Shown here piece by piece: positions 17,127 through 25,703 of a DNA stretch of 64,000 nucleotides. The notes beneath the pieces are model-generated. The model ran no database searches. It saw only the letters and a list, made by a program, of their open reading frames with translations, and was not told the DNA's origin. How positions within the stretch are numbered: position 1 is the stretch's first letter; the number at the start of each line of letters is the position of its first letter. A program made the translations under genes and the position numbers. The DNA is taken from NCBI GenBank assembly GCA_023251875.1, contig JAHEXY010000001.1:124001-188000 (forward strand). The letters run 5' to 3'. Source of the stretch: Bacteroidota bacterium (GTDB lineage Bacteria; Bacteroidota; Bacteroidia; JAHEXY01).

Positions 17127-17975
17127 TTAATACTTTCTTGTAATTGAAAACTGACCATCTTTTATTTCATATTTCTCTCCACTATTATTATCATCCTCAA
17201 AAGTTCCAGAAAAAGTACCTTTTATTTTGCCACCAATCTGACCATATTCAGTAATAGTTAAGCTAGCAGTGTATGGTCTAAGCCAAGTGCCATCACCTAA
17301 TGTAATTTTAAAATAATCATAACTATACAATGAATGTGTTCCAAGCCCCTGTCCACCATATAAAATAACACTCAAAGACTTCTTCGTTAAATTATAATAA
17401 TAATAATCCGTAACAAAAAAAGCTAAGGCATCATTAGGATCATTATAAATATAATTTTCACCTAATTGTAAAGAGTTAATTATAACTTGAGAATTGTTAT
17501 ATTTACCACCATTAATAGTAAAACTATTGCTGAGATCAGTTTCATTTACCACAATAGTGCCTAAATTTAATGTGTCAGAGAGTTGAGGAGCCGTAAATAA
17601 TATTGGCAATGAAACATGATCGGCAGCATCACATACTATTAGCTTTAATGCTTTACCCGGCTCCCAAATTCTGATTGTGTGATTTGAAACAATTTCCGAA
17701 TAATCTCCGCCATGATTAGCGTAATTCCCATTGTCATCGGTTAGCCATACCATACCACCAACTGGATTGTTATTTGCATCAACCATGTTTAAAAGCACTA
17801 TTCCCGGAGGAGAGGTTGCTGTATCAATACTAACCGAATCAATGCTGCTTGACGAATTCAAATTTCTTATCTCCTTGCCTTCTGGAGAATTGAAATCTTT
17901 TTTACAAGAATATAAAAATACTAAAATGATTAAGATGCCTAGCATCCTTTTTTGAAATTGTGGGTTGGTTTTCAT
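17127..17975 (-). CDS. Hypothetical lipoprotein
   Basis: A 282-residue protein with a type II signal peptide (MLGILIILVFLYSCKKD, lipobox LYSC). The mature part starts with a Ser/Asn/Asp-rich linker and then contains a beta-rich region with NPVGGMVWLTDDNGNY, which looks like a carboxypeptidase-regulatory or Ig-like fold. The C-terminal half ends IKGTFSGTFEDDNNSGEKYE, as in DUF6252-like lipoproteins. Anchoring to the periplasmic face or the surface is expected; function unknown. The gene is monocistronic and convergent with DUF1569. Confidence 0.8.
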   Translation of the reverse strand: MKTNPQFQKRMLGILIILVFLYSCKKDFNSPEGKEIRNLNSSSSIDSVSIDTATSPPGIVLLNMVDANNNPVGGMVWLTDDNGNYANHGGDYSEIVSNHTIRIWEPGKALKLIVCDAADHVSLPILFTAPQLSDTLNLGTIVVNETDLSNSFTINGGKYNNSQVIINSLQLGENYIYNDPNDALAFFVTDYYYYNLTKKSLSVILYGGQGLGTHSLYSYDYFKITLGDGTWLRPYTASLTITEYGQIGGKIKGTFSGTFEDDNNSGEKYEIKDGQFSITRKY

Positions 17976-18357
17976 AGGTTAAAAAATTTAGATGAATAAT
18001 TAGTTTTTAATGGTTATAAATGAAAATAGTTTCAGCTGACAAACATTTCATTTATTAAACCTTAGTAAAATTGAAGTAAAAAAAGACGAAAGAGAAGTTG
18101 ATTTCTTGAGAATCAAACGCGCTTGTAGATATTGCATCGCAATTTTAATAACCGTATTATCACCAATGTTTGACGTTTTATAATCAGAATGTGGATTTCA
18201 ATCAATTGCAACCCACCCGCTCCTTACCCGCCCAAATGAAATTTAGACCTGATTTTAGAGCTAAATTTTAGCATATTTAATCGTTAATTCTAAAATTTAT
18301 TAGAAATGAACTATTGTCTTTTATTTTCTATTTTTGATTTTTAACTAATTTATCTTC
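17976..18357. other. Intergenic region (382 bases) between divergent genes
   Basis: AT-rich, with regulatory space for the lipoprotein (-) and the ethanolamine permease (+). On the minus strand about 18058-18196 stays open for about 45 codons (DNTVIKIAMQYLQARLILKK) without a good start, possibly a gene remnant. No tRNA or clear operator seen. Confidence 0.4.
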
Positions 18358-19701
18358 ATGCAAACAGAAGAAACTTCATCTCCTCATTTAAAAAAAACAT
18401 TAGGCCCATGGATGCTTTGGGGGCTTGGCGTTGGATACGTTATTTCCGGAATGTATTTTGGATGGAATTTGGGTTTGCCTGTGGGAGGAACCTATGGAAT
18501 GGCATTGGCAACAATTGTGATTACCATTATGTATTTTACCTTTACGTTTAGCTATTCTGAATTAGCTTGTGCCATACCTAAAGCCGGTGGAGCATTTGAT
18601 TATGCTAATGTTGCACTCGGTAAAGATTTGGGATTTATTGTAGGAATGGCACAAAACATCGAATTTATTTTTGCACCTCCTGCAATTGCATTTGCCATTG
18701 GAGCCTATTTTCATATTTTCTTTCCTTCTATTTCTATTATTGCTATTGCAATAGTAGCTTATTTAATTTTTACCGGGCTCAATATTTACGGTGTAAAAGC
18801 AGCAGCTTCTTTCGAATTATTAATTACCATTTTAGCCGTTGGAGAATTGTTGCTTTTTGCAGGAGTTACACTTCCTCATTTTCAAATGGTAAAATTTACT
18901 GCTGATCCCTTACCCAAAGGTTGGACAGGAGCGTTTGCGGCAATACCGTTTGCCATTTGGTTTTTTTTAGGAATTGAATGTGTTGCCAATGTAGCAGAAG
19001 AGGCCGTAAATCCTCAACGCAATATTTTAATTGGTTTTGGTTCCGCCATTTTAACTTTAATTGCTTTATGTGCTCTTACTTTTATGGGCGCTGTTGGTGT
19101 TGATGGATGGAAATCTGTTGTGTTTGTTTCGGGTACGGAAACTACATCTGATTCTCCCTTACCAATGGCATTGTCATTGCTTGTGGGCAACAGTCATTTG
19201 TTGTATCATTTATTAATTACCGTTGGTTTGTTTGGTTTAATTGCATCTTTTCATGGAATTATATTAGCTGCAGGTCGTTCTACTTATGAGTTTTCAAAAG
19301 TAGGCTATGCCCCAATTTTTCTAGGAAAAATAAATTCAAAATTTAGTACGCCTGCAAATGCTCTTATTGTAAATATGCTTTTGGGCATTGTAGCTTTACT
19401 TACGGGAAGAACGGGAGATATAATTACCATTGCATGCTTTGGAGCATTAACGCTTTATATTATTTCGATGGTATCTCTTTTTGTGTTGCGTAAAAAACAA
19501 CCTGAATTAACAAGACCGTTTAAAGTTCCATTGTATCCCATATTTCCTGCTCTTGCATTAATTATTGCTGTGGTTTCATTTGTTGCCATGTCAATTTATA
19601 ATCAACAGCTTTCAATTATTTATATTGGGATGATGGTATTGGCGTTTATTTGTTTTAAGGTTTTTTACTGCAAAGACGCAGAGGCGCTAGAAAAAGTATA
19701 A
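18358..19701 (+). CDS. eat: Ethanolamine permease (APC superfamily)
   Basis: A 447-residue, roughly 12-TM transporter. LGPWMLWGLGVGYVISGMYF and GWNLGLPVGGTYGMALAT, then CAIPKAGGAFDYANVALGKD and AQNIEFIFAPPAIAFAIGAY, are hallmark segments of the ethanolamine permease family rather than general amino-acid permeases. It would bring ethanolamine into the cell. Downstream genes (GS-like ligase 21791, PuuD-like hydrolase 25704, Fe-ADH 27394) suggest use through gamma-glutamylation instead of a Eut ammonia-lyase. The last residues (KDAEALEKV) are encoded by a repeat of the CGCAGAGGCGC type, so the native C-terminus has probably been altered. Confidence 0.88.
   Translation: MQTEETSSPHLKKTLGPWMLWGLGVGYVISGMYFGWNLGLPVGGTYGMALATIVITIMYFTFTFSYSELACAIPKAGGAFDYANVALGKDLGFIVGMAQNIEFIFAPPAIAFAIGAYFHIFFPSISIIAIAIVAYLIFTGLNIYGVKAAASFELLITILAVGELLLFAGVTLPHFQMVKFTADPLPKGWTGAFAAIPFAIWFFLGIECVANVAEEAVNPQRNILIGFGSAILTLIALCALTFMGAVGVDGWKSVVFVSGTETTSDSPLPMALSLLVGNSHLLYHLLITVGLFGLIASFHGIILAAGRSTYEFSKVGYAPIFLGKINSKFSTPANALIVNMLLGIVALLTGRTGDIITIACFGALTLYIISMVSLFVLRKKQPELTRPFKVPLYPIFPALALIIAVVSFVAMSIYNQQLSIIYIGMMVLAFICFKVFYCKDAEALEKV
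19661..19701. repeat. Interspersed repeat (family D) forming the 3' end of eat
   Basis: Contains ACTGCAAAGACGCAGAGGCG, related to the arms around the GxxExxY gene. It encodes the terminal residues and stop codon of the permease. Confidence 0.6.
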
Positions 19702-19761
19702 AACAAATTTTTTATTTATAGGTTTAAACGCATCGAAATAGATGCTTTAAAAGTAATCAAC

Positions 19762-20583
19762 ATGGCAAAAAGTAAAACAATAAATGTAAAAGGAACTAAG
19801 ATTACAATTATTCAAAAAGGGAAAGATGATTTTATATCTCTTACTGATATGGTAAAAGGGTTTGAAGATGGCTTGGTATTAATTGAAAAATGGCTTCGCA
19901 ATAAAAACACGATAGAGTTCATAGGTATTTGGGAAGAAATTAATAATCCTGTTTTTAATTCCTCCGAATTCGGGGGAATTAAAAATGAAGCAGGCTTAAA
20001 TCGATTTACCCTTTCAGCAAAAAGATGGATTGAGAAAACAAATGCAATTGGAATAGTTGCAAAAACAGGTCGTTATGGAAGCGGAACTTTTGCTCATAAA
20101 GACATAGCTTTTGAATTTGGAAGTTGGCTAAGTCCTGAATTCAAATTATATCTCATCAAAGAATTTCAACGTCTTAAAGAAGAAGAAAACAACCGACTCA
20201 AATTAGATTGGAATTTACAAAGAACCTTATCCAAAATAAATTATCATATTCATACAGATGCTATCAAAGAAAAATTGCTTCCAAAGGAATTAAGCAAACA
20301 ACAAATTAATTTTGTGTATGCCAATGAAGCAGATTTACTAAATGTAGCTTTGTTTGGTATCACTGCAAAACAATGGAGAGATAGTAATACTGAAAAGGAA
20401 GGAAACATTCGTGACCATGCTACACTTGAACAATTGGTGGTGCTTTCAAATTTAGAAAGCATAAACGCTGTACTTATTCATCAAGGTCTAGAACAAAGCA
20501 AACGATTGATACAACTTAATAAAATAGCCATTACTCAAATGAAAACCTTGCTCAATAGTTCGGCAATTAAAAAATTGAAATAG
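19762..20583 (+). CDS. KilA-N domain protein
   Basis: A 273-residue protein with an N-terminal KilA-N domain: DDFISLTDMVKGF, LIEKWLRNKNTIEFIGIWE, RFTLSAKRWIEKTNAIGIVA, then GSGTFAHKDIAFEFGSWLSP and FKLYLIKEFQRLKEEE. The KilA-N domain binds DNA and is common in phages and mobile elements. The C-terminal half (LLPKELSKQQINFVYANEAD) resembles a conserved helical region of chromosomal KilA-N proteins. No phage structural genes are nearby. It sits between an interspersed repeat and a FISUMP lipoprotein, within the otherwise metabolic 18-28 kb region, so insertion there is likely. Confidence 0.88.
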   Translation: MAKSKTINVKGTKITIIQKGKDDFISLTDMVKGFEDGLVLIEKWLRNKNTIEFIGIWEEINNPVFNSSEFGGIKNEAGLNRFTLSAKRWIEKTNAIGIVAKTGRYGSGTFAHKDIAFEFGSWLSPEFKLYLIKEFQRLKEEENNRLKLDWNLQRTLSKINYHIHTDAIKEKLLPKELSKQQINFVYANEADLLNVALFGITAKQWRDSNTEKEGNIRDHATLEQLVVLSNLESINAVLIHQGLEQSKRLIQLNKIAITQMKTLLNSSAIKKLK

Positions 20584-20614
20584 GTAAGAAGTATTTATAA
20601 AACCATTTTAAAAC

Positions 20615-21307
20615 ATGAAAAAAGCAAAAATAATTATCTCATTAATTGCAATTTCTGTGTTTTTATTTTCTTGTAGTAACAAAAGCAAGAACATTAATTC
20701 TGAAGATGCAAGTGCAGAACAAACAACTACATTTGCGTCAGAAAATGAAAATAGGGATGCTTTAAAAGAAATAAAAATAAGCACACAGATATGGGCTACA
20801 AAAAATTTGAATGTAAGTACTTTTAAAAATGGAGATAGAATAGTTGAGGCTAAGACAAATGAAGAATGGATAAAAGCCTGCAATGAAAAAAAACCTGCTT
20901 GGTGTTATTATGATAATGACTCTGTTAATGGGAAAATATATGGTAAACTATATAATTGGTATTCTGTAAGTGATCCAAGGGGCTTAGCCCCCAAAGAATG
21001 GCACATACCTGGTGATTCAGAGTGGATTACTCTTATTCGTTTTTTAGGAGGTGATTCTGTGGCTAGAACAAAAATAAAAAAAATTAACGAATGGAACGAC
21101 TATGACCAAATTGGAAGAGATTTTAATGGAAAATTTCATATCGACTTTGTAGATTTTGTCTTTCCTATTCCAGTAGGTTGCTGGACTTCTTCTGAGAGCA
21201 GAGTAAGCGATAGTTGGTACTGCTGCTTGGGTTACCGGATTATTGATATTGGCCACTATGAATACTATCATAGTATTGGGTTGGCTGTCCGCTGCATTAA
21301 GGATTAG
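20615..21307 (+). CDS. FISUMP-domain lipoprotein
   Basis: A 230-residue protein with a lipoprotein signal peptide (IISLIAISVFLFSCSNKSKN, lipobox LFSC), a short acidic linker, then a complete FISUMP domain (about residues 57-229). Landmarks are IWATKNLNVSTFKNGD, WCYYDNDSVNGKIYGKLYNW, GWH-like EWHIPGDSEW, CWTSSE and the final LAVRCIKD. FISUMP domains are beta-rich cell-surface modules of unknown function, frequent in Fibrobacteres and Bacteroidota. It probably has its own promoter; the gene starts 31 bases after the KilA-N stop. Confidence 0.9.
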   Translation: MKKAKIIISLIAISVFLFSCSNKSKNINSEDASAEQTTTFASENENRDALKEIKISTQIWATKNLNVSTFKNGDRIVEAKTNEEWIKACNEKKPAWCYYDNDSVNGKIYGKLYNWYSVSDPRGLAPKEWHIPGDSEWITLIRFLGGDSVARTKIKKINEWNDYDQIGRDFNGKFHIDFVDFVFPIPVGCWTSSESRVSDSWYCCLGYRIIDIGHYEYYHSIGLAVRCIKD

Positions 21308-21316
21308 ACTATTTTA

Positions 21317-21785
21317 TTTTTTACCGCAGAGGCGCAGAGGCGCAAAGTTTATAAAGAAACAATATGCAAATTGAAGAGTACAATAAATTATCAAGGGAAA
21401 TTTTAGATTCTTGTATTACGGTTCATAGAGAAATGGGACCAGGATTATTAGAGTCGGTTTATGAATTATGTTTGATGAAAGAGTTTGAATTGAGAGGAAT
21501 TAAAGCGCAAAACCAAGTAGAGCTTCCTCTTTTTTATAAAGGGCATGAATTGCAAAAATTGTTTCGAATAGATATTTTAGTGGATGAGGAAATTATTGTA
21601 GAGCTTAAATCTGCGGAGAACATGATTCCGGTATATGAAGCACAATTAATATCCTATTTAAAACTTTCTAATAAAAAGTTAGGATTCTTAATTAACTTTA
21701 ATGTGCCACTCCTTAAGAATGGTTTTAAGCGATTTGTAAACAATTTATAAATACTTTGCGCCTCTGCGCCTTAGCGGTAAAAAAA
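21317..21785. mobile_element. Putative 469-bp mobile unit: GxxExxY gene within near-perfect terminal inverted repeats
   Basis: The left arm 21317-21348 and right arm 21754-21785 are inverted copies agreeing at 30 of 32 bases (core AGGCGCAGAGGCGCAAAGT). They enclose one gene with tight spacing. The pentamer ACTAT occurs at 21308-21312 and 21788-21792 and could be a target duplication, though it does not abut the arms. The gene has a nuclease-like core. Mobility is inferred, not shown; no transposase is encoded. Confidence 0.5.
21364..21750 (+). CDS. GxxExxY protein (PD-(D/E)XK nuclease-like)
   Basis: A 128-residue protein with the name-giving motif G27-LLE30-SVY33 in HREMGPGLLESVYELCL. A PD-(D/E)XK-like core follows, with FRIDILVDEEIIVELKSA giving D70 and E80-x-K82. 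Residues YEAQLISYLKLSNKKLGFLI and NFNVPLLKNGFKRF complete the family pattern. Members are abundant in Bacteroidota and cyanobacteria, often in many copies per genome, and have no established role. This copy lies exactly between inverted repeat arms, with 15 bases from left arm to ATG and 3 bases from stop to right arm. Confidence 0.92.
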   Translation: MQIEEYNKLSREILDSCITVHREMGPGLLESVYELCLMKEFELRGIKAQNQVELPLFYKGHELQKLFRIDILVDEEIIVELKSAENMIPVYEAQLISYLKLSNKKLGFLINFNVPLLKNGFKRFVNNL

Positions 21786-21790
21786 TTACT

Positions 21791-23191
21791 ATGAAAAACA
21801 TCTTCGATACTATCAAAAAACACCCATCCGAAAAAATTAAACTAGCCGTTACTGATATTGACGGAGTTCTAAGAGGCAAATACATGAGTAAAGAAAAATT
21901 TCTTTCAACCATTGAAAGCGATTTTGGTTTTTGTGACGTAGTTTTTGGCTGGGATTCGGCTGATGTTGCATACGACAATGGTACCTATACAGGCTGGCAC
22001 ACAGGCTACCCTGATGCTAAAGCGGTGGTAGATATAAATACATTCCGACAAATACCTTGGGAAAATAATGTTCCGTTTTTTCTGGCAGATTTTAGAGATA
22101 ATAAAAATAATGCTCTTGAAATTTGCCCCAGAAGTTTATTGAAAAAAATCACCAAGCAAGCGCTTGATGCCGGCTATACTCCATTCTTTTCTCAAGAATT
22201 TGAATGGTTTAATTTTCAAGAAACGCCTCAATCATTACAGAGCAAAAAATTTAACGATTTAAATCCCATTACTCCCGGAATGTTTGGTTATTCTGTACTT
22301 CGTTCATCATATCCTATTCTTGAGTTGGAAGTAAAATCAAAAGATGAAATTAAAAAGACTCCTAAAACCTTTTTCAACAATCTGTTTGACTGGCTTTCTT
22401 TATACAACATCCCACTCGAAGGTTTACACACAGAAACCGGCCCTGGTGTATATGAAGCTGCCATTCAATACGCAGAAATATTAGAATCGGCTGATAGAGC
22501 AGTATTATTTAAAACAGCAGTAAAAGAAATTGCCTACCGCCATGGAATCATTGCCACTTTTATGGCAAAGTTCAATGAAAATCTTCCCGGCTGTAGTGGG
22601 CATGTTCATCAAAGTTTGTGGGATAAAGCCAAAAAGAAAAATCTCTTTTATGATGAAAAAGATAAACAAAAAATAAGTTCATTAATGAAAAGCTATATGG
22701 CAGGTCAATTACATTGTTTGCCTTATATATTACCAATGTTAGCTCCAACGATTAATAGTTACAAAAGATTGGTTGAAGGCGCATGGGCGCCAACAACACT
22801 TACCTGGGCAGTAGATAACCGTACCACAGCATTGCGCGCTTTACCTATGGGATCAAAATCAGCCAGGCTTGAAACACGTGTCGTGGGCTCTGATACCAAT
22901 CCCTATTTAGCAATGGCAGCTTGCTTGGCTTCCGGTTTATACGGAATAAAAAATAATTTAAAACTTGAAGCTACAGAAACAATTGGTAATGGATACCGCG
23001 ATATTAAAAACGGAATTTTACCCGGTAATTTAAAAGAAGCTACGCTTGCCATGAAAAACTCCAAAATAGCTCGAGAATTGTTTGGAGAAACTTTTGTAAA
23101 TCATTTTACACAAAGCCGTGAATGGGAATGGAAACAATTTGCTAAAGTAGTTACCGACTGGGAATTGAAAAGGTATATGGAAATTATTTAA
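21791..23191 (+). CDS. Glutamine synthetase homologue (PuuA/GlnA4-type gamma-glutamyl ligase)
   Basis: A 466-residue GS-fold enzyme. It shows LAVTDIDGVLRGKYMSKEKF in place of the usual GS N-terminal strand, EFEWFNF (metal site), GVYEAAI, a catalytic block with FMAKFNENLPGCSGHVHQSL, the ATP-binding region with NSYKRLVEGAWAPTTLTWAV and the C-terminal R/E block ARLETRVVGSDTNPYLAMAA. The divergent N-terminus is typical of PuuA-like ligases that attach glutamate to amines (putrescine, ethanolamine, isopropylamine) instead of ammonia. With an ethanolamine permease upstream, gamma-glutamylethanolamide synthesis is the best guess. Its ATG lies just outside the GxxExxY unit. A strong terminator follows. 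Confidence 0.85.
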   Translation: MKNIFDTIKKHPSEKIKLAVTDIDGVLRGKYMSKEKFLSTIESDFGFCDVVFGWDSADVAYDNGTYTGWHTGYPDAKAVVDINTFRQIPWENNVPFFLADFRDNKNNALEICPRSLLKKITKQALDAGYTPFFSQEFEWFNFQETPQSLQSKKFNDLNPITPGMFGYSVLRSSYPILELEVKSKDEIKKTPKTFFNNLFDWLSLYNIPLEGLHTETGPGVYEAAIQYAEILESADRAVLFKTAVKEIAYRHGIIATFMAKFNENLPGCSGHVHQSLWDKAKKKNLFYDEKDKQKISSLMKSYMAGQLHCLPYILPMLAPTINSYKRLVEGAWAPTTLTWAVDNRTTALRALPMGSKSARLETRVVGSDTNPYLAMAACLASGLYGIKNNLKLEATETIGNGYRDIKNGILPGNLKEATLAMKNSKIARELFGETFVNHFTQSREWEWKQFAKVVTDWELKRYMEII

Positions 23192-23199
23192 GATAATTT

Positions 23200-23247
23200 A
23201 TAGGGAGCCTTCTAAAGAATAGAATTTTTAGAGGCTCCCTATTTTTA
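23200..23247. terminator. Bidirectional terminator after the GS-like gene
   Basis: The stem ATAGGGAGCC-TTCTAAA pairs with TTTAGAGGCTCCCTAT (one bulge) around an 11-base loop and is followed by ATTTTTATTTT. It lies between the GS-like gene (+) and the YqeY gene (-), which end head to tail toward each other. Confidence 0.85.
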
Positions 23248-23249
23248 TT

Positions 23250-23705
23250 TTAAGCAGTTCCTAAAAGTTCTTTAACCATAGTAGAAACAATTTTACCATC
23301 AGCTTTTCCGGCTAATTGTTTGGTTGCGGTACCCATAACTTTTCCCATATCTTTTGCAGAAGTAGCACCTAGCTCAGTAATAATTTTTTGAAGTTCCACT
23401 TTTAATTCTTCTGCCGACATTTGTTTCGGAAGATAATTTTCTATTACTGCAGCTTGGTTTAATTCAACCTGAGCTAAATCTTCTCTGTTTTGTGTTTTAT
23501 AAATATCTGCCGCTTCTTTACGTTGTTTAACCAACTTCTGAAGCATTTTTAATTCCTTATCTTCTCTGCTGCCACTTGCAGCATCTTTATCCGTATCCAT
23601 TAATAGTAGTGCAGATTTTACTGCTCTTAAAGCTTCTAATTTTGCAGCATCTTTCGCAAGCATTGCAGATTTTAAATCGGCATTAATCTTTTCTGTTAAA
23701 CTCAT
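23250..23705 (-). CDS. GatB/YqeY domain protein
   Basis: A 151-residue helical protein covering the whole YqeY family: LKSAMLAKDAAKLEALRAVK, LKMLQKLVKQRKEAADIYK, YLPKQMSAEEL, and GKVMGTATKQLAGKADGKIV. YqeY is related to the tail domain of GatB, the amidotransferase subunit that recognises tRNA. Its own function is not settled. Length and start are normal. The gene shares the terminator at 23200-23247 with the GS-like gene. Confidence 0.93.
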   Translation of the reverse strand: MSLTEKINADLKSAMLAKDAAKLEALRAVKSALLLMDTDKDAASGSREDKELKMLQKLVKQRKEAADIYKTQNREDLAQVELNQAAVIENYLPKQMSAEELKVELQKIITELGATSAKDMGKVMGTATKQLAGKADGKIVSTMVKELLGTA

Positions 23706-23778
23706 ACTTCAAATTTTTAAAATTTTATTTTACAATTTATGTTTAAAACAGCCCTTTAGCAATAGGTTTCTAAAAGTG

Positions 23779-23812
23779 CTCTTCTCCCATTTGGGGAGAT
23801 TAGAGAGGGGTT
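23779..23812. repeat. Palindromic interspersed repeat (family A) at the end of hpt
   Basis: CTTCTCCCATTTGGGGAG followed by ATTAGAGAGGGG. The terminal Thr-Pro-Leu codons and the stop of the HPRT gene are inside this unit. Confidence 0.65.
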
Positions 23813-24342
23813 ATAATTTTATAAATATCTTTAAAATTTCTTCCTAACTGGTCATAATCTAAACCGTAGCCAACAATAAAATCATTAGGTATTTTAAAGC
23901 CAACATAATCTAATTTTACATCTTTTTTGTAAGCATCTGGTTTAAAAAGTAAAGTTGCAATTTTTACCGAAGCAGGATTGTATTGTTTAATATCATTAAA
24001 TAAATATTCAATAGTTATTCCTGTATCAACAATATCTTCTAAAATGATCACATCTCTTCCTGAAACATAATTATCTAAACCAATTGTGGTTTTTATTTTT
24101 CCGGTTGTGGATATACCTTGATAAGATGAAACTTTAATAAAAGCAATTTCACATTCAAGTGAAATTTGTTTAAACAAATCAGCAGTAAATAAAAAAGCGC
24201 CATTCATTACAGAAAGAAAAATAGGAGCTTTGCCTTTATAATCCTTATTTATTTGAAGGGCTAATTCACTAATGGTTTGCTGAATTTTTTCAGAAGCAAT
24301 AAAAATCTTAAAGGTTTTGTCTTTAATAGTAACGGTATCCAT
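23800..24342 (-). CDS. hpt: Hypoxanthine phosphoribosyltransferase
   Basis: A 180-residue type I PRTase that makes IMP or GMP from hypoxanthine or guanine and PRPP. The PRPP-binding motif is VIILEDIVDTGITIEYLF. LSVMNGAFLFTADLFKQI and the flexible loop region IKVSSYQG are also recognisable, and KLDYVGFKIPNDFIVGYGLD is the C-terminal purine-binding segment. ATG 24342 (MDTVTIKDKTF) is preferred over the TTG at 24360, because it gives the usual family length and the extra residues are not conserved-looking. The C-terminal residues fall in a palindromic repeat. It could work with adenine deaminase at 3898 in salvage. Confidence 0.93.
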   Translation of the reverse strand: MDTVTIKDKTFKIFIASEKIQQTISELALQINKDYKGKAPIFLSVMNGAFLFTADLFKQISLECEIAFIKVSSYQGISTTGKIKTTIGLDNYVSGRDVIILEDIVDTGITIEYLFNDIKQYNPASVKIATLLFKPDAYKKDVKLDYVGFKIPNDFIVGYGLDYDQLGRNFKDIYKIITPL

Positions 24343-24490
24343 ACGTATATTTTCGCACAAACCTACGGCAAATATTGGGAATACGCAAAAGGATTAATTA
24401 GAACGCTGATGATGCTGATTTTTATGATACGTGCAAGGCTAGTTTAAGAAATATTTTGCCCCTTTAGTACGAAAAAAATATTAGCTCTTG

Positions 24491-25684
24491 TTAGTGAAAT
24501 TCCATCTCAAACATTTCAATGTCTTTTTCTGTTTCAATTAATCCAAGGCCATATTTATGTAGTGATTCTATAAGCTTTTCTTTAGAGCTAGCATCCAATT
24601 TCATATTATAATTGCCTAGAATTTCATTTTTTAATACAAATATCTCATGCATGTTAAACTCTATCTCGGAAGAAATATCTTCTAAAGTATAATTTTGAAT
24701 AGATAATACATCTTTTTCTCCAAATACTCCTCCTTCCTCATCATTTTCTTGTTTTGCATTATTTAATGGAACCGAATCTACTACCATTAACTCATTACAT
24801 TTTGTATGTTCCATAATTTTTTTGTAAGAAAAATTATAAATAACGGCCAGATTATTAACAATATTATCTTCGTGACTTTTAAATAAATCTTTAGGTGCAG
24901 AATAAGATACTTCTATGTTAAAATTACCTTTTTCAGGATTAATTACTCTTGTTCTTATGGAATCATAACTATTCATATTTAATGTAACAAAATCAATTAA
25001 TGGTACATTTATTACATAAAGATATCTTTGAGCACTATCCTCATTATCTAAATTCCAAGTAATAAAGGTTTTTTTTGAGGTATTCAGTTTTGTAGTAGAA
25101 AATAAATAGGTGTTGTTGTTTTGAAGAGATTCTATTTTTTGCATTATTTCTTGTTTCCTTTTTTCTACTGCTATTCCTTTCTCTTCCATTGTTTTTGGAA
25201 TTGTATTTTTTTGCAGATAGGTAGATATATTCGCTGTAGTTAAATCAGCCGTGCTTCCTACCCATTTAATAATCCCTGTTTTATCTATAATGGCTCCTGT
25301 TGGAAGGGATGTAATTCCAAAACCATTCCAAGTTTGATTCTCAGCGTCAACAAGGCAAATAGAGCTCATTTCATGATTTTGAAGAAACTTCTTCACATTT
25401 TCAATTTTGTCGTTGGTAAATGAGATAAATAAAACAGAATCATTGGCATATTTTTTTGCTAATTCATTAAAATGAGGAAGGCCGGTAACACATGGTCCGC
25501 ACCAAGTAGCCCAAAAATCTAAAATAAGTGTTTTGTTTTTAAAATAGTCTCCACTCAGTTTTCTGTTTAAACACTCAGAATATTTTATGGACGGTAATTT
25601 ACCCCCGGTTTTAAGAGTTTGAGATTTAACTACGGAATTAAAAAATAAAGCAATAAGGATAACTAGTAAAATTGGTTTTTTCAT
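24491..25684 (-). CDS. TlpA-like thioredoxin-fold protein
   Basis: A 397-residue exported protein. Signal peptide residues 1-20 (PILLVILIALFFNSVVKSQ). A thioredoxin/TlpA domain spans about residues 25-165, with ILDFWATWCGPCVTGLPHFN giving C62 and C65 and the cis-Pro region ITSLPTGAIIDKTG. The remaining 230 residues form a domain I do not recognise. TlpA proteins act as periplasmic thiol-disulfide oxidoreductases, for example in cytochrome maturation or protein repair. ATG 25684 is chosen over the upstream TTG because the signal peptide starts MKK there. It ends 18 bases from the PuuD-like gene start region and may share its transcript. Confidence 0.88.
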   Translation of the reverse strand: MKKPILLVILIALFFNSVVKSQTLKTGGKLPSIKYSECLNRKLSGDYFKNKTLILDFWATWCGPCVTGLPHFNELAKKYANDSVLFISFTNDKIENVKKFLQNHEMSSICLVDAENQTWNGFGITSLPTGAIIDKTGIIKWVGSTADLTTANISTYLQKNTIPKTMEEKGIAVEKRKQEIMQKIESLQNNNTYLFSTTKLNTSKKTFITWNLDNEDSAQRYLYVINVPLIDFVTLNMNSYDSIRTRVINPEKGNFNIEVSYSAPKDLFKSHEDNIVNNLAVIYNFSYKKIMEHTKCNELMVVDSVPLNNAKQENDEEGGVFGEKDVLSIQNYTLEDISSEIEFNMHEIFVLKNEILGNYNMKLDASSKEKLIESLHKYGLGLIETEKDIEMFEMEFH

Positions 25685-25703
25685 AAACAAGGGCTTAAGT
25701 AAT

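Noticed and set aside
18058-18196. Minus-strand open stretch as a small gene
   Set aside because: No convincing start codon, and no recognisable family; noted only as a possible remnant in the intergenic entry.
19762-20583. Prophage signal from the KilA-N gene
   Set aside because: No terminase, capsid, tail, integrase or lysis genes nearby; the surroundings are metabolic or surface-protein genes.
24361-24490. Short block AACGCTGATGATGCTGATTT upstream of hpt as a further repeat family
   Set aside because: It has the look of a dispersed repeat, but only one copy was seen in the window, so it cannot be supported here.
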